Positions 60,124 through 64,000 of a stretch of 64,000 nucleotides of DNA are shown piece by piece (within the stretch, counting starts at the first letter, position 1; each line of letters starts with the position of its first letter). The stretch covers positions 7,503,001 through 7,567,000 of the forward strand of contig NZ_CP109017.1 in NCBI RefSeq assembly GCF_036226765.1, in the 5' to 3' direction. The translations under genes were made by a program, and so were the position numbers. Under the pieces are notes generated by a model that had not been told where the DNA came from, ran no database searches, and saw nothing but the letters and a program-made list of their open reading frames with translations. This stretch comes from Streptomyces sp. NBC_00670 (lineage in GTDB: Bacteria; Actinomycetota; Actinomycetes; Streptomycetales; Streptomycetaceae).

Positions 60124-60441
60124 ATGACCGCAGTCGTGTTCCCTTTCGCTGCCGCCCCGGACGGGTGGCGAGTGGCGATCAAATGTCCCGACGACGGCAT
60201 GATCCTGGTAATGCCAATCGTCGGCTGGGCCACTCCCGTCGACGGTATGCGGCGAACCGATCACCAACTGGCCGTCGAGCCCGTCATCCTCTTCGACAAC
60301 GTGGACGAGCCGCTCATAACCACTCTTGCCGACACGCTCCACGACTGGACCGACGGCGAAACACTGCACCAGATCATCGCGCCAGGCTTTGAAGTCCGCG
60401 AAGTGCCAGACGGCTGGTCAGTGCGCGAATACGGGGACTGA
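60124..60441 (+). CDS. Small unknown protein
   Basis: A 105-residue acidic protein (MTAVVFPFAAAPDGWRVAIK ... PGFEVREVPDGWSVREYGD). No motif is recognised. A TAGAGT -10-like box ends about 8 bases before the ATG, so it may be leaderless. Codon bias is typical, supporting a real gene. Confidence 0.55.
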   Translation: MTAVVFPFAAAPDGWRVAIKCPDDGMILVMPIVGWATPVDGMRRTDHQLAVEPVILFDNVDEPLITTLADTLHDWTDGETLHQIIAPGFEVREVPDGWSVREYGD

Positions 60442-60492
60442 GTACGCGAACGCCCGCCCCGGGATAGGGCGGGTGCTGGACTACGAGCGGCT

Positions 60493-60831
60493 TCAGCGAA
60501 GTCCGCGATGGTGAGCTTCCCGACGGATCCGCGCCGCTTGGCGGCCGGCCCAGTCCGCCAGCTCACGTGCCTCGCCAACCAGATGATGCGGAATCGACCT
60601 GGGCTCGCCGTTCGGCTCAAGCAGCAGATCCGCTTTGTCGGGCAGAGGCAGCATGTCCGCGCTGGCGTAGCAGTCCGTCCAGCCGATGCTGTGGCCGGAC
60701 GGTGGGCAAACCCGGTCGGCGTGAGCGGTGGTCAGTAGGCGGTGGGCGGGCTCGCCGCCGAAATCCGTTTCGTGCGGTTCTGGCAGAAGACGAGCGATGA
60801 ACTTCGCGGCGTTGACGCGTCCTATGGGCAC
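60493..60831 (-). CDS. Small unknown protein
   Basis: A 112-residue protein from GTG 60831 (GGAGGA just upstream). It holds TDFGGEPAHRLLTTAHADRV, CPPSGHSIGWTDCYASADML and a basic helical tail (WAGRQAARIRREAHHRG). No known domain is seen. An upstream extension to 60909 is open but lacks a ribosome site. Confidence 0.5.
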   Translation of the reverse strand: MPIGRVNAAKFIARLLPEPHETDFGGEPAHRLLTTAHADRVCPPSGHSIGWTDCYASADMLPLPDKADLLLEPNGEPRSIPHHLVGEARELADWAGRQAARIRREAHHRGLR

Positions 60832-61019
60832 GAGTCCTCCTGGACTCTCCAGCGGTCGCACCCCGACCGCCCAGGCCCCGCGCCTAACGATCAAGCTACA
60901 GCACGCCACTGACAGCCGTCGGCGCCGCTCGTCATGGTCCTGCAGCAGCTCACGTTCGAGGAACTCGTGTAACCAACGCCATGAGAGCCCACAGCTCCAG
61001 CACGTAGATACTGGCCGAC

Positions 61020-61241
61020 ATGACAGAACGCCCCGTTTCGCAGCAGGACGTCACCTACCGGGCGCCCGTCGGCTCCGTCGACCTGAAGGCGTTCGACGAC
61101 AACGGCAACTCGTACGAGATCCATGCGTGCCACGACTGCCTGCCATGGCACGCCGAGGTCGTGATTGTGGACGGGGAAGTCCTCGTCAGGGAGTGGCATG
61201 CCGTCGGATGTCCTCAGTTTCAGGACCTCATCCGAGGCTGA
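61020..61241 (+). CDS. Small Cys/His-containing unknown protein
   Basis: A 73-residue protein with CHDCLPWHAE and a later HAVGC, a Cys/His pattern that could bind one zinc. No family is recognised. It lies 56 bp upstream of the next gene on the same strand, so it may be co-transcribed. Confidence 0.5.
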   Translation: MTERPVSQQDVTYRAPVGSVDLKAFDDNGNSYEIHACHDCLPWHAEVVIVDGEVLVREWHAVGCPQFQDLIRG

Positions 61242-61297
61242 GACGGGAATCCATCACTCAGGCCCGTGACACATCCCTGATAAGTGATGATGTTGCG

Positions 61298-62437
61298 GTG
61301 AGTTTGGACCTCAGTAACTACGAACTCCTCTGGCCCGCAGAGCTACTCGCGTCTGAAGGCGAGCGCATCCTGTGCGCATCGGATCGCACCTCGGACTCTT
61401 CATGGGTAGACAGAGCTACCTGGATCATCACCGAGGCCCTGGCCGGCACCACCGCGGTCGCGGACTTCGAGGAGCTGCCAGACCGTGATGTGCCCACGGA
61501 CGCCCCCTGGTCGTCCACCACTCCAGGCTGGGACAGCCAGCCCGGGATGGGCAAACGGGAGTGGTTCACCGAACTGGTCCACCGGGCGGGGGAGCTCCGG
61601 CAGGCGGCGGCTCCCCGGCCATACTGGCCGCAGCGCCGCGGCCGTGGGCTGTCGCATGACGGCAGCACTCCACGGGACACACGGCGTGACTTCGCACGGC
61701 TCGTCGGTGAGTTTGAAAACAAGGGCTATCTGGTTGAGGTGTTCGGCGAGGAATGCGTCGACGATAACAGTGAGCTGCCCGACGCTTCTGAGGTGATCGA
61801 CAGGCGCCTGGGCATCCCTGATCTGTGGCCTCTGACACCGGAGACGTGGGACGAAGACACCTTCTACGGGCTGATCGAGGTGTTCCACGATCTGGTGAGC
61901 CGCCCTCGCATACGGCGCTACCACTCCTACAGCGGCTGCGGATGGCACCACTCGGAGTTCCACAACGGGCCCGCCCGCGTCCTGTACCGGGGCAGGGTCA
62001 ACGAGTTGCTGCGCGAGGCCAGCATCGAGTACGAGCTGGCTGCCGAAGGCGAGGACCTCGGGCGCCTGGTCGCCGTCACCGACGACGCCCGCAGCTCGCT
62101 GGTGCACCGGGCGTTCAACGAGAGCGCCCCAGACATCACGGCCCGGGTCCGCCACGCGATCGCCCTGTTCCGCGGCCGGGACACGACGGTGGAGAGCAAG
62201 CGGTCGGCGATCGTCACCCTGGCGGGCATCCTCGAGGAACGCCGCGCCCTGCTCAAGGACAAGCTCGGCAAGGACGAAGGTGCGCTGTTCGAGATCGCCA
62301 ACCGCTACGACCTGCGCCACCGCAAGGCAGACCAGCGCGGCGACTACGACGAAGCGTTCCTGGACTGGATCTTCTGGTGGTACCTCGGAACGGTGGAACT
62401 CACCAACCGGCTCATTGCGTCCCGGACCGCTGGCTGA
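61298..62437 (+). CDS. Unknown protein with HEPN/Abi-like C-terminal region
   Basis: A 379-residue protein from GTG 61298 (no strong ribosome site). The first 280 residues are unassigned. The C-terminal 100 residues read RSAIVTLAGILEERRALLKD ... LFEIANRYDLRHRKADQRGD ... DWIFWWYLGTVELTNRLIAS. I recall this pattern from the ends of proteins in actinomycete and abortive-infection contexts (IANxFxIRHxxxDQ). It is all-helical and HEPN-like, but the catalytic R-x4-6-H is not clear. It completes the group of unusual genes after the insertion sequences. Confidence 0.65.
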   Translation: MSLDLSNYELLWPAELLASEGERILCASDRTSDSSWVDRATWIITEALAGTTAVADFEELPDRDVPTDAPWSSTTPGWDSQPGMGKREWFTELVHRAGELRQAAAPRPYWPQRRGRGLSHDGSTPRDTRRDFARLVGEFENKGYLVEVFGEECVDDNSELPDASEVIDRRLGIPDLWPLTPETWDEDTFYGLIEVFHDLVSRPRIRRYHSYSGCGWHHSEFHNGPARVLYRGRVNELLREASIEYELAAEGEDLGRLVAVTDDARSSLVHRAFNESAPDITARVRHAIALFRGRDTTVESKRSAIVTLAGILEERRALLKDKLGKDEGALFEIANRYDLRHRKADQRGDYDEAFLDWIFWWYLGTVELTNRLIASRTAG

Positions 62438-63083
62438 CCCTCGCACACCATCACCCGAACCCGTGGTCGAAGCCCTTCAGGACCGGGTCAAGCCCGGCGG
62501 CGGCGCCGCACAGCGAGCACAGTCGAACCCCGGCACCTCGGCGGCGTCAACTGTCCGGTCCAGCGGCAGAACCGGCGCGCCTGCCAGCCCCCCTTCGCAG
62601 TCGACGGCGTGCACGACACCGCCCCGGCTGCATCGTCATCGACATCCGCGCCGCACGACACCAATGCAGGTACGGATACGGTCGCTCTGGTCATCGACAA
62701 GGACCAGCACCGGCCACTGGCCGAGTACTGCCGCATCATGCTCCGCCGGCTGCAGGGGCAGTAGAGCGCCCGCGCCCAGGCCCGCTGACCCCCGGCGAGC
62801 GGCCCCATCGACGAGGGCAGCTCACCGGAGGCCCTACACCAGCCGTATGAGACGCAGCCGAGAAGAGACCGGACCGCAGGATCTGCCGGGCGACCTGTGG
62901 CACGCACTGCACGCCTCCGGCACCATCGGTGCCCGGAGCACACCGGGCGGCGGCCGCTGTTTCCACTGCGACGGGACCGGACGTGCTCGCCCGCTGTGGG
63001 AGCCGGCGGGCAGCCACGCCTGAGCAGGACCTCCCGGCCCGGCTACGCCACGGCGGCGGCGATGGGTACAAGTACAAGTACGG
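62438..63083. other. Decayed region, no confident gene beyond one small ORF
   Basis: Short coding-like patches occur on both strands, such as a plus-strand frame ending TVALVIDKDQHRPLAEYCRI near 62764 and a minus-strand VHAVDCEGGLAGAPVLPLDR near 62610. None forms a full gene. The look is that of a worn integrative or plasmid-derived segment. Confidence 0.5.
62847..63023 (+). CDS. Possible small ORF (58 aa)
   Basis: A frame beginning MRRSREETGPQDLPGDLWHA with a CFHCDGTG knuckle-like motif and normal GC3 bias. The ribosome site is poor, so it may not be expressed. Confidence 0.3.
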   Translation: MRRSREETGPQDLPGDLWHALHASGTIGARSTPGGGRCFHCDGTGRARPLWEPAGSHA

Positions 63084-63330
63084 ATGGCGTCGGAACGGAT
63101 CCGGTGGCCAGCCGTGGTGGACCGGGCCCGGGAGATCGTGGAGAGCTACGAGGGCGGCGTCACGCTGCGCCAGGTGATGTACCGCCTGGTCTCCGAGGGC
63201 GCGCTTGCCGCACGCCGCGCCGATGTACCGGCGGCTGTCCGCGCAGCTCGCCCGATCCCGCCGCGAGGGCCGCTTCCCCGACCTGATCGGCACCGTCCGG
63301 GAGATCCACGCCACGCCCGCCTGCCGGGTG
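63084..63330 (+). pseudogene. Relic of a mobile-element-associated protein
   Basis: The frame reads RWPAVVDRAREIVESYEGGV and TLRQVMYRLVSEGAL, continuing in another frame with YRRLSAQLARSRREGRFPDL and IGTVREIH. I recall this N-terminal pattern from a protein common in Streptomyces integrative elements and plasmids. The frame breaks near 63210 and homology ends by about 63330, so only a frameshifted N-terminal part remains. Confidence 0.5.
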
Positions 63331-63801
63331 AGCTCAGCTCCGCCAGCACCCGGGGCGACCTCCGCGGCGCAAGGCCTCGGGCGCTCGGGACGGACGGCCC
63401 TGCGGACGATCGGTCCGCGAGGGAGACCGGCATCCTGTCCGCCTTCGGCCGCGCTGTCTGGGCGGCTGGAGCAGCTGCAGGGCCCCTGTGCGGGCCCGAT
63501 GGAGGAGGGCACGTTTCGGGGGCGGGAAGGGTCCTCTGGGCCCCCGCAAGGGTCCTTCGCGGGTTTCTGGCGAAGCGGGCGGCAGTTTCTGCCTCGGAGG
63601 ATGGTTCCCGCGCTGGGGACCCACGGGTTCAGCGCTGCGCCTTCTGGACTCCACCTACTAGTGTCATTAGACATTGATCTCGTCACTGTCATCGTCACAT
63701 GTCATCGTCACTCGTAATCCTCCAGACACCCGCTACAGCGTCCGAACTACGGAAGCTGGATTGTTTGTCCTGCGGGGCGCCCGTCCGGCATGGTCTGTGG
63801 T
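63331..63801. other. Gene-free stretch
   Basis: About 470 bp without recognisable coding sequence. GTCATTAGACATTG...CATGTCATCG near 63660-63710 is locally AT-rich, with several GTCAT repeats upstream of the last gene, a possible promoter or operator region. Confidence 0.45.
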
Positions 63802-64000
63802 GTGAAGCAGCAGACATCCCAGAAGCCGGTCGCCTCCCCCGCCGAGACGCGGGAAGCCCTCCTCGAGAGGGCCGCGCGTGACTTCGCGCCCATCCGGCGG
63901 GCGTTCGTGCAGAAGAAGCGCGACGAGGCGGACCGGTCCAGCCGACTGGCCGAGTTCGTCACCAATGGAGACGTGCGCGGCCTGCGCGCATATCTGTTCA
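63802..64000 (+). CDS. Unknown protein, 3' end outside window
   Basis: The open frame from GTG 63802 (or ATG 63790) gives KQQTSQKPVASPAETREALL then ERAARDFAPIRRAFVQKKRD and EFVTNGDVRGLRAYL, reaching the window edge. The helical, basic N-terminus is not recognised, though it could be a replication- or element-related protein given its neighbours. Only about 66 residues are visible. Confidence 0.55.
   Translation, partial: MKQQTSQKPVASPAETREALLERAARDFAPIRRAFVQKKRDEADRSSRLAEFVTNGDVRGLRAYLF

Noticed and set aside
61298..62437. Assigning an active HEPN ribonuclease to this protein
   Set aside because: The C-terminus is HEPN-like, but a clean R-x4-6-H pair is not visible, so only a cautious resemblance is stated.
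1..64000. tRNA or rRNA genes and attachment sites
   Set aside because: I looked for the tRNA T-loop pattern and long conserved rRNA stretches and saw none, so no integration site could be assigned.

Overview
The window reads as Streptomyces (or a close actinomycete) chromosome. It is very GC-rich with strong third-position G/C bias, uses many GTG starts and AGGAGG-type ribosome sites, and carries typical families: OmpR two-component pairs, many TetR/LysR/MmyB-type regulators, SDRs, aldo/keto reductases, WYL and Lrp regulators, Tat-exported proteins and IS701/IS5-type transposases. No rRNA, tRNA, ribosomal or other core genes are visible. With the many decayed genes, this suggests an accessory chromosome arm.

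Layout. 1-10.6 kb: a flavin oxidoreductase (cut by the left edge) divergent from a MIO-type aromatic amino-acid ammonia-lyase, two OmpR/histidine-kinase pairs with overlapping genes, MarR and epimerase relics between them, a GT-C type membrane glycosyltransferase and a TPR protein. 10.6-17.1 kb: a gene graveyard with LysR fragments, a truncated SDR, an amidohydrolase that looks intact, a broken quinone oxidoreductase, two TetR genes, a frameshifted hotdog thioesterase and truncated CoA-transferase subunits. 17.2-20.1 kb: an operator-rich promoter driving a DUF308-like membrane protein, a membrane sulfite-oxidase-like molybdoenzyme and a secreted-repeat lipoprotein, closed by a strong terminator. 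20.1-32.4 kb: aldo/keto reductases, SDRs with MerR or MmyB-like regulators, a ClC-type channel, an alpha/beta hydrolase lacking its nucleophile region, an AraC pseudogene, and an ene-reductase/F420-type/MDR operon opposite its TetR. 33.2-34.7 kb: a FAD monooxygenase between inverted repeats resembling IS21 ends. 34.7-46 kb: small redox operons each facing a regulator (WYL, Lrp, TetR x2). 46-54.5 kb: a Tat-exported GH78-like rhamnosidase, a DUF1579-like protein, an isochorismatase-like hydrolase with a divergent TetR, a DJ-1/PfpI protein and an esterase. 55.4-57.8 kb: an IS5-type element with an IS701-type element inserted at its right border. 57.8-62.4 kb: a HEPN (Ymh-like) gene, a protein with a D...ExK nuclease-like motif and several unknown ORFs, a candidate defence island. 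62.4-64 kb: relics of an integrative or plasmid-like element and a partial unknown gene.

Recurring themes. (1) Small redox enzymes (SDR, AKR, OYE, MDR, VOC, FMN reductase) sit beside one regulator, often with a visible palindromic operator. (2) Several divergent regulator/enzyme pairs have lost the shared promoter and both 5' halves, leaving head-to-head fragments. (3) Short tandem repeats of 9, 9, 15 and 32 bp lie in spacers. Gene boundaries come from reading frames, start codons and ribosome-site spacing; functions come from motif and family recognition without database searches. The many frameshifts could partly be sequencing errors.
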